Assembly: GCA_017861215.1 (NCBI GenBank)
Contig: JAGFXN010000032.1
Location: 1-11,473, forward strand
Reading direction: 5' to 3'
DNA length: 11,473 nucleotides
Origin: Deltaproteobacteria bacterium
Lineage (GTDB): Bacteria; Desulfobacterota; Desulfuromonadia; Geobacterales; DSM-12255
Below, piece by piece: positions 1-7,316 of this stretch (positions within the stretch are counted from its first letter, which is position 1; each line of letters begins with the position of its first letter). A program made the position numbers and the translations under genes. The notes beneath the pieces were generated by a model, which was not told the origin of the DNA, made no database searches, and was given only the letters and a program-made list of their open reading frames with translations.

Positions 1-134
1 TACAGACCATCATATTGATTTTAGGGGGAAGTGGTGAAATTACCCCCGTGTTACAGGTCGGGGGTACGGTCTGAGGATTATGGGACGCACAGTTTACGTC
101 CCATAAGATATATTATGTCAAGTTAACGCACTGG
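1..134. other. Non-coding edge region with two perfect inverted repeats
   Basis: No gene is visible. TACCCCCG (41-48) and CGGGGGTA (59-66) form an 8-bp perfect palindrome with a 10-nt loop. A second G-run (24-28) can compete for the same C-run (43-47), so two pairings exclude each other. TTATGGGACG (78-87) and CGTCCCATAA (97-106) form a 10-bp perfect hairpin with a 9-nt loop and no T-tract. The stretch lies beyond the operon terminator and could be the leader or end of a neighbouring gene or the edge of a mobile element outside the window; nothing here decides between these. Confidence 0.55.
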
Positions 135-180
135 AAAAAAAGAGCCGGCAGTCGCAATGAGTAAATTTGAAACTGCCGGC
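135..180 (-). terminator. Rho-independent terminator of the operon
   Basis: Perfect 9-bp inverted repeat, GCCGGCAGT (144-152) and ACTGCCGGC (172-180), with a 19-nt loop. In the minus-strand transcript it is followed by UCUUUUUUU (seven consecutive U at 141-135). It begins 37 bp after the stop of the last paaK and is positioned to end the whole operon. Confidence 0.88.
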
Positions 181-217
181 ATGGTATCCCCTCTATAGGG
201 CAACAAAAGACGCTTGA

Positions 218-1519
218 CTAGATTTTGCGGTTATCGATGACCCGGGAAGCTTTCCCCTCGAAACGCGGAATCGTGCGCGGTTCGACCAGCTTTACCGAAA
301 CACCGACACCGACCACCGTTTCGATCTTCTTCTGTACCTTGTCGACAAAAGCCCGCTGCAGCTTCATTTCATCAAAGAAGATATTCTCGGTAACTTCCAT
401 CTGCACTTCAAGAGTATCAGTGCTGTTCTTTCTGTCGACTACCAGCTGATAGTGCGGCGCACAGCCTTCAATGGCGACCAGTACCTCTTCAATCTGTGAC
501 GGAAAGACGTTGACGCCTTTGATGATCAGCATGTCGTCGCTTCTGCCCATGGTCTTTTTCATCCTGACATGGTTCCTGCCGCAGGCGCACCTTTCATAAT
601 CAAGGCTGGTTATATCCCGTGTCCGGTAGCGGAGCATCGGGAAAGCCTCTTTGGTGATGGTGGTCAGTACAAGTTCTCCGACACTGCCCGGCGGCAACAC
701 CTCGCAACTGTCCGGGTCGATGATTTCCGGAATGAAAGCATCCTCATAGAGGTGCAAGCCACACTTGTAAGCGCATTCTCCGGCGACTCCAGGGCCGATG
801 ACTTCGGAGAGTCCGTAATTATCAGTGGCGCTGATGCCGAGACGGTTCTCTATCTCGGTTCTCATCGCTTCCGACCATGGTTCTCCGCCGAATAGCCCGA
901 ATTTTAATGAGAGGCTTTTTGATTCGATGCCAAGCTGCTCCATCCGGTCGGCAATGGTAAGCGCGTAACTTGGTGTGCTGACAAGGGCAGTGGAACGATA
1001 ATCCTGCATGATCATGATCTGCTTCTCGGTGTTGCCCCCACCCATCGGGATTACCGAGGCGCCGATGGTCTCGGCGCCATAGTGCAGGCCGAAGGCGCCG
1101 GTAAACATGCCGTACCCGAAAGCGATCTGCACCACATCGTCGTGAGTTACCCCGGCCGAGGTCAGGAACCTGGCGACCAGATTCGACCAGGTCTTGATAT
1201 CCTTCTTGGTATAGCCGACCACGGTCGGCTTGCCGGTGGTGCCTGACGATGAATGAATACGGACTACTTCGCGCAACGGCACGGCAAACATGCCGTAAGG
1301 GTAGTTGAGGCGGAGATCTTCCTTGGAGGTGAACGGCAGTCTGGCAAGGTCCGCAAGAGACTGCACGTCGTCAGGATCTATCCCCTGTGCATTGAACTTG
1401 TTTCGATAACAGGTTACATTCTTGTAGGCACGATGCAGTGTCGCCTGCAGGCGCTCAAGCTGCAGCTGCTCGATCGCCTCCCGTTCCATGCATTCATATT
1501 CTCTGTCCCAGATTTCCAT
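218..1519 (-). CDS. paaK: Phenylacetate-CoA ligase family protein (second copy)
   Basis: AMP-forming arylacetate-CoA ligase, 433 residues, last gene of the operon. It carries SSGTTGKPT (91-99), YGLSE (235-239), YRTRD (298-302), GRSDDMLIIKG (325-335) and EGKASRVID with the putative catalytic lysine near 423, so it should be active. It aligns end to end with the first paaK with most motif residues identical. It differs around the region expected to line the acid pocket: AFGYGMFTGAFGLHYGAE (133-150) against AYGYGLFTGGLGVHNGAE, and GGEPWS (211-216) against GAEPWS. A different arylacetate or acyl substrate is therefore possible. The ATG is preceded by GTGAGGTC at 5-6 nt spacing. It is separated from livF by 81 bp containing the heptamer hairpin and is followed by a strong terminator. 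The gene symbol denotes family only. Confidence 0.9.
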   Translation of the reverse strand: MEIWDREYECMEREAIEQLQLERLQATLHRAYKNVTCYRNKFNAQGIDPDDVQSLADLARLPFTSKEDLRLNYPYGMFAVPLREVVRIHSSSGTTGKPTVVGYTKKDIKTWSNLVARFLTSAGVTHDDVVQIAFGYGMFTGAFGLHYGAETIGASVIPMGGGNTEKQIMIMQDYRSTALVSTPSYALTIADRMEQLGIESKSLSLKFGLFGGEPWSEAMRTEIENRLGISATDNYGLSEVIGPGVAGECAYKCGLHLYEDAFIPEIIDPDSCEVLPPGSVGELVLTTITKEAFPMLRYRTRDITSLDYERCACGRNHVRMKKTMGRSDDMLIIKGVNVFPSQIEEVLVAIEGCAPHYQLVVDRKNSTDTLEVQMEVTENIFFDEMKLQRAFVDKVQKKIETVVGVGVSVKLVEPRTIPRFEGKASRVIDNRKI

Positions 1520-1545
1520 AAAGACCTCACAAAAACAGGATGATA

Positions 1546-1615
1546 GACTGAAGGCTGAAGACTGAGGACTGACAGAACGATGCGGTGAGCCTGAACACCT
1601 TCAGCCCTCAGTCTT
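1546..1615. repeat. Inverted heptamer-repeat element across the livF stop codon
   Basis: On the plus strand, four 7-bp units run in tandem at 1546-1573 (GACTGAA, GGCTGAA, GACTGAG, GACTGAC). The opposite arm at 1598-1615 is two to three units of the same heptamer inverted. In the minus-strand transcript the arms pair in at least two registers, each nearly perfect with one G-U wobble, leaving a loop of roughly 25-40 nt. The livF stop TGA (1603-1601) and its last four sense codons are inside the element. No U-tract directly follows; a T5 run lies about 10 nt further on. Low-complexity repeats of this type look like an inserted or expanded non-coding element. Whether it attenuates transcription before the last paaK is unknown. 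Confidence 0.75.
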
Positions 1616-2317
1616 GAAACCTGTTTCACCGCTTTCAAGAAGATCTGCGGCGGCACCTTCCAGGATAACCTTGCCGGTTTCAAGCACATAGCCACGGTCA
1701 GCCATTTTGAGGGCAGCTTTGGCATTCTGCTCGACCAGCAGCACCGTAGTGCCTTCTTCCTGGCGGAGCTTTTCGATGACCGCGAAAATCTCCTGGACGA
1801 CCAGGGGCGCCAGTCCCATTGACGGTTCATCCAGCAGGAGGAGTTTCGGTCTGGCCATCAGAGCCCTGCCGATGGCCAGCATCTGCTGTTCACCGCCGGA
1901 AAGTGTGCCTGCCATCTGCTTTTTTCTTTCCCCCAGGCGCGGGAAAAGCTCATACATATGCTGCATATCCAGTTTGATGGCGTTCCGGTCAGCCCTGCTG
2001 CGAAAGCGCAGATACGCTCCAAGTTCGAGATTGTCGGCAACGGTAAGCCCTTTGAATACCTGGCGGCCTTCCGGTACTTGCGAGATGCCTATTTTTACGA
2101 TCCGGTCAGGGGCCAGGCCGTTGACCCCCTCCCCTTCGAACTGGATTGAACCGGAGGCGGGCGGAGTGACTCCGGAAAGGGTATTGAGTATCGTTGTTTT
2201 GCCGGCACCGTTGGCGCCGATCAGCGCCACAATCTCCCTGGCGGACAAATGGAGCGAAATGTTTTTCAGTGCATGCACTTTGCCGTAATAGGTATTGATA
2301 TTCTTGACCTTGAGCAC
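1601..2317 (-). CDS. livF: ABC transporter ATP-binding protein LivF
   Basis: Second ATPase of the importer, 238 residues from a GTG at 2317. That start is chosen because the family N-terminus (LKVKNINTYYG) begins there, it lies 4 bp after the livG stop, and GAGGG precedes it by 7-8 nt. A longer reading to an ATG at 2428 would add 37 residues translated out of frame within livG and is rejected. Walker A GANGAGKT is at 34-41, signature LSGGEQQ at 139-145, Walker B LLLLDEP at 159-165, and the LivF-type VEQN replaces the H-loop histidine (195-198). The C-terminus is odd: it reads ESGETGFKTEG, lacking the AYLG-type end seen in LivG. The last codons (KTEG and the stop) lie in a heptamer-repeat hairpin. 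Confidence 0.93.
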   Translation of the reverse strand: MLKVKNINTYYGKVHALKNISLHLSAREIVALIGANGAGKTTILNTLSGVTPPASGSIQFEGEGVNGLAPDRIVKIGISQVPEGRQVFKGLTVADNLELGAYLRFRSRADRNAIKLDMQHMYELFPRLGERKKQMAGTLSGGEQQMLAIGRALMARPKLLLLDEPSMGLAPLVVQEIFAVIEKLRQEEGTTVLLVEQNAKAALKMADRGYVLETGKVILEGAAADLLESGETGFKTEG

Positions 2318-2321
2318 GCTG

Positions 2322-3074
2322 TTAGCCCTCGCCCAGATATGCTGAAATAACTGCCGGATTCTCCTGGATTTCCCGCGGCGTTCCCTCAGCAAGCTTTCTG
2401 CCGAGATTAAGCACGATAATCCGGTCACAGATATCCATTACCAGTTCCATGTCATGCTCAACCAGCACCACGGTTACCCCGGCAGCACGGATCTTTCTGA
2501 TAAGTGCCGCCAGCTCGCCGGTTTCACGGTTATTGAGTCCGGCGGCCGGCTCATCCATCAGCATTATTGACGGGTTGACTGCCATTGCCCGGGCAATCTC
2601 CAGAAAACGTCCCCGGCCGAAAGGGAGATTGGAGGCCTTTTGCTCGGCGAGAGTGCTGATGCCGCAGAAATCGAGCCATTCGTATGCCTGCTTTCTGATA
2701 AGACGCTCTTCGCGCAGATGCCAGGGCATTTTGGCCATACAGGCCAGAATGCCGCTGCTGCTGCGGGTATGCAGTCCCAGCATGACGTTCTCCAGTACCG
2801 TCATGGTGCCGAAAAGTTCTATGTTCTGGAAGGTCCGCACCAGACCCAGGGGAGCGAGCCGTTCCGGCGGCAGATTGGAGATGTCTTTGCCATTCAGCAG
2901 CACCGCACCGGCGGTCTGCGTGTAGAGGCCGGTAACGATATTGAACAGCGTCGTTTTGCCGGCGCCGTTCGGACCGATAATGCCGGTAATATCCCCTTTG
3001 GCAACGGCAAAAGAGATATCTTCCAGTGCGGTAATGCCGCCGAAACGCTGCGTCAGAGACCTGACCTCAAGCAT
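2322..3074 (-). CDS. livG: ABC transporter ATP-binding protein LivG
   Basis: Cytoplasmic ATPase of the importer, 250 residues as expected. Walker A GPNGAGKT is at 34-41, Q-loop glutamine at Q83 (RTFQN), Walker B with catalytic glutamate MLMDEP at 171-176, LivG-type AAGLN at 177-181, and H-loop histidine H207 (VEHDM). The signature region reads LPFGRGRFLEIARA (150-163) rather than the more usual L-S/A-Y/G-G-Q-Q/R-R, though the LEIARA following it is intact. The ATG overlaps livM by 8 bp and has AGGAGAG upstream. The protein ends in AYLGEG, the normal Liv ATPase ending. It forms a heterodimer with LivF at the LivHM membrane face. Confidence 0.94.
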   Translation of the reverse strand: MLEVRSLTQRFGGITALEDISFAVAKGDITGIIGPNGAGKTTLFNIVTGLYTQTAGAVLLNGKDISNLPPERLAPLGLVRTFQNIELFGTMTVLENVMLGLHTRSSSGILACMAKMPWHLREERLIRKQAYEWLDFCGISTLAEQKASNLPFGRGRFLEIARAMAVNPSIMLMDEPAAGLNNRETGELAALIRKIRAAGVTVVLVEHDMELVMDICDRIIVLNLGRKLAEGTPREIQENPAVISAYLGEG

Positions 3075-4041
3075 CGCCGCTCTCCTCTTTGGCCGCTTTT
3101 CTGCGCAGGGCAGTCAGAACACCCGGTAAACCCTTTACCAGTCCGCCCGGCATGAACATGGTGATTACTATCAGCAGCAGTCCATAGACAATGATATCGT
3201 AATCCTGAAATGCCCGGAGCATCTCCGGCAGTACCGTCAGCAGCGCGGCGCCAAGCAGCGAGCCGTAGATACTGGCAAGCCCGCCGATGATTACCATGGT
3301 GACCAGTTCAACAGAAAAATTGAAGCCGAAGGAGGCCGGTGCCACGAAGGTCATGGTATGGGCATACAGGGAGCCGGCAACGGCAGAGAGCCCGGCTGAA
3401 AGAGCAAATATCTGCACTTTCAGCAGGCGCGCATTAACCCCCATGACCCGGGCTGCGACCTCGGAGTCGTGGATGGCGCGCAGCGCCCGGCCGATGCGTG
3501 AATTAACCAGGTTGAGCGACAGGCCGATGGCAACAAGGGTAAAGGTCCAGATCAGATAGTAATTTCTGAGGTCACTGTCGAAGGAAAAACCGCCGAGACT
3601 CAGGTTCGGAATGCCGGAAAGCCCTGACGGCCCACCGGTATGGTCTACCGCTTCATTGAAAATGATGTAGATTATGATGCCGAGGCCGAGCGTCGCCATC
3701 GCCAGATAATGGCCTTTAAGCTTGAGAATCGGAAAGCCGACAATGAAGGCCAGCAGGGTAACCAGGGTGGCGGCTGCCAGCATGGCTGCCCACGGGTTGA
3801 TACTGTAGGTGGCAGTAAGGATGCCGGAAATGTAGGCTCCCAACCCGAAAAAACCTGCATGTCCAAGGGAAATCTGACCGGCGTAACCGAGCAGCAGGTT
3901 CAGGGCAAGGGCAAGTATGCTATGGATGCCGACGAAAACCATGACATTAAGCAGGTACCCTTCCTGAATCAACAGCGGCAGCAGCAGGACTATGGCAACC
4001 AGCAGCAGGAACTTGACGATCTCACGATAAGCCGACAACAC
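3067..4041 (-). CDS. livM: ABC transporter permease LivM
   Basis: Second inner-membrane permease of the importer, 324 residues, within the usual LivM range. Characteristic stretches are ALNLLLGYAGQISLGHAGFF (46-65) and GYLLNVMVFVGIHSILALAL (28-47). The coupling loop GRALRAIHDSEVAARVMGVN (184-203) matches the R-AI-D-E-AA-MG-N family pattern. About eight to ten hydrophobic segments are evident, with a charged C-terminal tail ending KEESGDA. The start is a GTG (codon 4041-4039), 1 bp after the livH stop and without a convincing Shine-Dalgarno, so translation is probably coupled to livH. Its TGA lies inside the start region of livG (8-bp overlap). Confidence 0.93.
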   Translation of the reverse strand: MLSAYREIVKFLLLVAIVLLLPLLIQEGYLLNVMVFVGIHSILALALNLLLGYAGQISLGHAGFFGLGAYISGILTATYSINPWAAMLAAATLVTLLAFIVGFPILKLKGHYLAMATLGLGIIIYIIFNEAVDHTGGPSGLSGIPNLSLGGFSFDSDLRNYYLIWTFTLVAIGLSLNLVNSRIGRALRAIHDSEVAARVMGVNARLLKVQIFALSAGLSAVAGSLYAHTMTFVAPASFGFNFSVELVTMVIIGGLASIYGSLLGAALLTVLPEMLRAFQDYDIIVYGLLLIVITMFMPGGLVKGLPGVLTALRRKAAKEESGDA

Positions 4042-4042
4042 G

Positions 4043-4927
4043 CTAAACCCGCTCTGTCTGGGCTTTGGTAAACAGCCCCTGCGGTCTGATAAAGAGAATC
4101 AGGAGGAGGATGATAAAGGCAATGGCATCCTTGTATCCCGATGATATCAAGCCGGCGCCAAGCGACTCCAGCACGCCGAGAAGCAGCCCGCCGAGTACGG
4201 TGCCGATTCCGCCCGACAGACCGCCGATGATGGCGGCACAAAAGCCTTTCAGGCCGAGCATGATGCCTACATCGTACGAGGTCATGGTAAGCGGCGCGAC
4301 GATGATCCCGGCCAGTGAACCGAGGGCGGAACTGATGGCAAAGGAGAAAAGAACCATTCTTTTGACGTCAATCCCGACCAGACCGGCGGCGCGTCTGTTT
4401 ACCGCACAGGCGCGCATCGCCTTGCCGGTTATGGTGTACTCGAAAAAGAGCTTGTTGGCGGTGATTGCCAGGGCAGTCAGGGCGAATATCCACAGATGCT
4501 GCGGGAGAATGGTGGCGGTGCCGATCAGGATCGGTTCGCTTCCGGAAAAGGCCGGGATGGCATGGGTATCCTTGCCGCCGATCATCATGGTGATGCCGCG
4601 GATCAGAATGCTGCCGCCAATGGTTATAATGATAAGCGCCAGCGGCGTCGGTGATTTAAGGGGACGAATGGTAAGCCTCTCAAACAGGACGCCGACCGCT
4701 GTTGCTGCAGCTACGGCAAAGAGGATCGCCAAAGGGAGCGGCAGATGGAGCACGTTCAGGGAAAAGAGCGTGAACATGCCGCCAAGCATGACCAGTTCTC
4801 CCTGGGCAAAGTTGATAATGTCGGTGGAGTTATAGATTATCGCAAAGCCGATGCCGATCAGCGCGTAAATTGCGCCTGTCGACAAACCAGAAACGAGGTA
4901 TTGGGCGATCTGATCAGCAAGTTCCAT
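4043..4927 (-). CDS. livH: ABC transporter permease LivH
   Basis: Inner-membrane permease of a branched-chain amino acid-type importer, partner of LivM. It has 294 residues, typical for LivH. Hydrophobic segments lie roughly at 12-32, 42-60, 64-82, 96-116, 144-160, 190-212, 226-255 and 266-282. The family N-terminal block GIGFAIIYNSTDIINFAQGE is at 25-44. The cytoplasmic coupling loop that contacts the ATPases is recognisable as GKAMRACAVNRRAAGLVGID (168-187). The ATG at 4927 has only a weak purine-rich site upstream (CTGAGAA), lying 3' of the stem-loop; this is the one distal gene with a longer leader (78 bp). The stop TAG is 1 bp before the livM start. Confidence 0.94.
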   Translation of the reverse strand: MELADQIAQYLVSGLSTGAIYALIGIGFAIIYNSTDIINFAQGELVMLGGMFTLFSLNVLHLPLPLAILFAVAAATAVGVLFERLTIRPLKSPTPLALIIITIGGSILIRGITMMIGGKDTHAIPAFSGSEPILIGTATILPQHLWIFALTALAITANKLFFEYTITGKAMRACAVNRRAAGLVGIDVKRMVLFSFAISSALGSLAGIIVAPLTMTSYDVGIMLGLKGFCAAIIGGLSGGIGTVLGGLLLGVLESLGAGLISSGYKDAIAFIILLLILFIRPQGLFTKAQTERV

Positions 4928-4950
4928 AAAGTCGGTTTCTCAGACTCAAA

Positions 4951-4982
4951 CAGGCAACCCTCCGGCAAAGGAGAGCTGCCTG
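4951..4982 (-). terminator. Stem-loop between the binding-protein and permease genes
   Basis: Inverted repeat 4951-4963 / 4970-4982. As minus-strand RNA it is a 13-bp stem (CAGGCAGCUCUCC with GGAGGGUUGCCUG, two G-U wobbles) closed by a 6-nt loop. Flanking ACTCA (4983-4987) and TGAGT (4944-4948) can extend it across a small bulge. No U-tract follows, so full intrinsic termination is unlikely. Partial termination, or protection of the upstream livK mRNA from 3' exonucleases, is more plausible. It lies 23 bp after the second livK stop and 23 bp before livH. Confidence 0.7.
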
Positions 4983-5005
4983 TGAGTATTCCCATAAAAA
5001 TAAAG

Positions 5006-6148
5006 TTATTTAACCAGGGTCCAATCCTTGTTCCTGATCTCCACCAGAACAAAGGCATCCTTGCCGAGACCGGCATGATCAGCGGCAGAGTAGGAGAATA
5101 TGCCGCCGATGCCGGCAAAATTGGTTGTCTTTTCCAGCTGATCCCTGATTGCCGCCGGAGTATCGGCGCCACGCTCGACAGCGCCCTTGAGCAGCATCAC
5201 CGCATCCCAGGCATGGCCGCCGAAATGGTCACCCTCTGCCTTGTAGTGATTCTGGTAGTCCTTGACGAATGCCAGCAGGCTCTTTTTCTGTTTGTCACCT
5301 GCCGGCAGCACGTCAGAGACGATAACCTTGCCTGACGGCAGCATGATACCGTCGCTGGCATCACCGGCAAGCTCGATGAATTTTTTGGAAGAGACACCGT
5401 GGCTCATGAAGAGCGGCAGCTTGATGCCAAGCTGTTTGACATTCTTGGCGACTACCGCCGGGCCGGGATTTGTTCCCCAGCAGATGATGGCCTGGGCCTG
5501 ACTGCCGCGGATCTTGGTGAGCTGGGATGTCATATCGGTATCCTTCGGGCCGTAGGTCTCATCAACAACAACCTGAATACCGAACTTTTCGGCATGGGCT
5601 TTCAGCTGCTCGCGCCCGGAAGAGCCGAAACCGTCCGACACCGTCAGAATGGCAACTTTTGCCAGCTTCTTTTTGTTGAGATATTCATAAATCTTTGCCA
5701 CGGCCAGTCCGTCGTTCTGGGCGGTCTTGAAGACCCACTTCTTCACCGGGTCGGTGATCTTGCTGCCGGCGGCGCAGGAGATCAGCGGGATACCCTCTTT
5801 CTCGACGACCGGGATGACAGCCATCGATTCACCGGTAGTGCTCGGGCCGATAATCGCTACAACCTTGTCCTCCTTGATGAGACGGTTCGCGGCCTGCACT
5901 GCCTTGGTGGCATCACCCTGGGTATCATAGACGATAAGCTCAAGCTTTTTACCCTTGACGCCGCCCTTGGCATTAATCTCGTCGACCACCATTTTGGCGC
6001 TGTTACGCTCCGGCTCTCCGAGGAAAGACGGCGGGCCGGTTACGGAAAAGAGCGCTCCGATCTTGATAGTCGCCGGAGAAGCGAATGCCAGCGAGGCAGA
6101 TAGCAGCAGGAGAAAAGTTAGCATTGTTGTCGGTAGAAAACGTTTCAT
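5006..6148 (-). CDS. livK: Periplasmic amino acid-binding protein of an ABC importer (second copy)
   Basis: Second LivK-family binding protein, 380 residues. The ATG at 6148 follows AAGGAG with about 7 nt spacing. The signal peptide runs from MKR through a leucine-rich core to cleavage after AFA (23). The mature part shares long runs with the upstream copy: GALFSVTGP (31-39), SFLGEPERN (41-49), YDTQGDATKAVQ (74-85), GPSTTGESMAVIP (101-113), LISCAAG (122-128), the DTDMTSQLTKI segment and the CWGTNPGPA segment. The similarity points to tandem gene duplication. Divergence is greatest in the C-terminal third, so ligand preference may differ. TAA is followed by a strong stem-loop and then livH. 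Two binding proteins feeding one permease is a known LIV arrangement (E. coli LivJ and LivK). Confidence 0.92.
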   Translation of the reverse strand: MKRFLPTTMLTFLLLLSASLAFASPATIKIGALFSVTGPPSFLGEPERNSAKMVVDEINAKGGVKGKKLELIVYDTQGDATKAVQAANRLIKEDKVVAIIGPSTTGESMAVIPVVEKEGIPLISCAAGSKITDPVKKWVFKTAQNDGLAVAKIYEYLNKKKLAKVAILTVSDGFGSSGREQLKAHAEKFGIQVVVDETYGPKDTDMTSQLTKIRGSQAQAIICWGTNPGPAVVAKNVKQLGIKLPLFMSHGVSSKKFIELAGDASDGIMLPSGKVIVSDVLPAGDKQKKSLLAFVKDYQNHYKAEGDHFGGHAWDAVMLLKGAVERGADTPAAIRDQLEKTTNFAGIGGIFSYSAADHAGLGKDAFVLVEIRNKDWTLVK

Positions 6149-6160
6149 GATAGCACTCCT

Positions 6161-7297
6161 TTATTTGGCAATTTCCCAGTCACCATTGACAATTTTAACC
6201 ATCTCGAAAGCGCTCAGGTCCAGACCGTTATGCTCGGTCGGCGACATGCTGTAAATCCCGGAAACAGACACCATTTTTCTGATGCCTTCCAGACCGTCGC
6301 GCAGCTGCTCAGGCGCAGAGCCCTTTTTCAGTGCTTCGCTTATCAGCAGGAAAGAGTCGTATGCATAGCCGCCAAAGGTTGAAGCTTCGACGTTATAGGC
6401 TTTTCGGTAAGACTGTTCATACTCCTTGAGCAGTTTGTACTGCGGATCGCTCTGCTTCAGCTTGTCGTAGATCGCAAGCTTGCCCGCCGGAAGAATCACC
6501 CCTTCGGCATTCTCATTGCCGGCAAGTTCGATATATTTCTTGGAAGCTACGCCATGGCTCTGATAGAGCTGGATCTTGATCCCCAGCTGCTTGACGTTGC
6601 GGGTGACGATTGCCGGTCCCGGATTGGTTCCCCAGCAGATGATCGCATCCGCCTTGCTCCCCTTGATTTTGGTCAGCTGCGCCGTCATGTCGGTGTCTTT
6701 GGGGCCGTACGTCTCGTCGGCAACAACAGTTATCCCCTTCTTTTTCGCCATATCCTTCAGCTGCTCGCGCCCTGAAGAACCGAATCCATCGGTGACGGTC
6801 AGCAGGGCAACACTCTTTTGCTTCTTGGCTGCCATATGGTTGAAGATTTTTTCAGCAGCCACGTGATCGTTTGCCGGGGTCTTGAATACAAACTTCTTCA
6901 CCGGATCGGTAATCTTGATGCCGGCAGCGCAGGAGATCAGCGGAATCTTTTCTTTCTCGACCACCGGAATCACCGCCATAGTCTCGCCGGTGGTGCTCGG
7001 TCCGATAATGACCGACACCTTGTCATTCTTGATCAGCTTGGTGGCAAGCTGCACGGCTTTGGTTGCATCTCCCTGGGTATCATAGACAACAAGTTCCAGC
7101 TTGTGACCTCTGAGCCCCCCTTTGGCGTTTGCCTCTTTCACCAGCATTTCCAGTGTGTTCCGCTCCGGCTCACCCAGGAACGATGCCGGCCCGGTCACCG
7201 CGAACAGGGCTCCAATCCGCAGTGGCTCAGCAGCAAGAGCCGCCGCTGTAAAAAGGAATGTTACTGTCAGCAGTACTAAAATCTGAAATTTTCTCAT
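6161..7297 (-). CDS. livK: Periplasmic amino acid-binding protein of an ABC importer (first copy)
   Basis: Type I periplasmic solute-binding protein (LivJ/LivK family, Peripla_BP_6) that delivers ligand to the LivHM permease. It has 378 residues from the ATG at 7297, chosen because AGGAGGT lies 7 nt upstream (7305-7311) and a typical signal peptide follows: MRK, hydrophobic core to about residue 20, cleavage after LAA (23). No lipobox cysteine is present at the cleavage site, so the protein should be soluble in the periplasm. Mature features are RIGALFAVTGPASFLGEPER (27-46), VYDTQGDATKAV (71-82), GPSTTGETMAVIP (99-111) in the ligand cleft, and LISCAAG (120-126). An in-frame ATG at 7399 would add 34 charged residues overlapping the ACT gene and hide the signal peptide. 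Its paralogue begins 12 bp downstream. The ligand is unknown; context suggests an aromatic or branched-chain compound. Confidence 0.92.
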   Translation of the reverse strand: MRKFQILVLLTVTFLFTAAALAAEPLRIGALFAVTGPASFLGEPERNTLEMLVKEANAKGGLRGHKLELVVYDTQGDATKAVQLATKLIKNDKVSVIIGPSTTGETMAVIPVVEKEKIPLISCAAGIKITDPVKKFVFKTPANDHVAAEKIFNHMAAKKQKSVALLTVTDGFGSSGREQLKDMAKKKGITVVADETYGPKDTDMTAQLTKIKGSKADAIICWGTNPGPAIVTRNVKQLGIKIQLYQSHGVASKKYIELAGNENAEGVILPAGKLAIYDKLKQSDPQYKLLKEYEQSYRKAYNVEASTFGGYAYDSFLLISEALKKGSAPEQLRDGLEGIRKMVSVSGIYSMSPTEHNGLDLSAFEMVKIVNGDWEIAK

Positions 7298-7304
7298 CCT
7301 GTTA

Positions 7305-7311
7305 ACCTCCT
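7305..7311 (-). promoter_or_regulatory. Ribosome binding site of the first livK
   Basis: AGGAGGT on the minus strand, 7 nt before the ATG at 7297. It decides this start over the longer in-frame reading from 7399 and is one of the strongest Shine-Dalgarno sequences in the window, fitting the high synthesis usual for binding proteins. Confidence 0.75.
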
Positions 7312-7316
7312 GTTGA

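Noticed and set aside
1546..1615. Heptamer repeats as a CRISPR array or classic terminator
   Set aside because: Units are 7 bp with no spacers, and the hairpin is not followed directly by a U-tract.
2318..2428. N-terminal extension of LivF to an ATG at 2428
   Set aside because: It is translated out of frame across the end of livG and has no family similarity; the GTG at 2317 gives the normal length.
4065..4835. Open frame of 256 codons on the plus strand opposite livH
   Set aside because: Low-complexity, Arg/Pro/Ser-rich composition typical of antisense reading of a membrane protein gene; no motifs.
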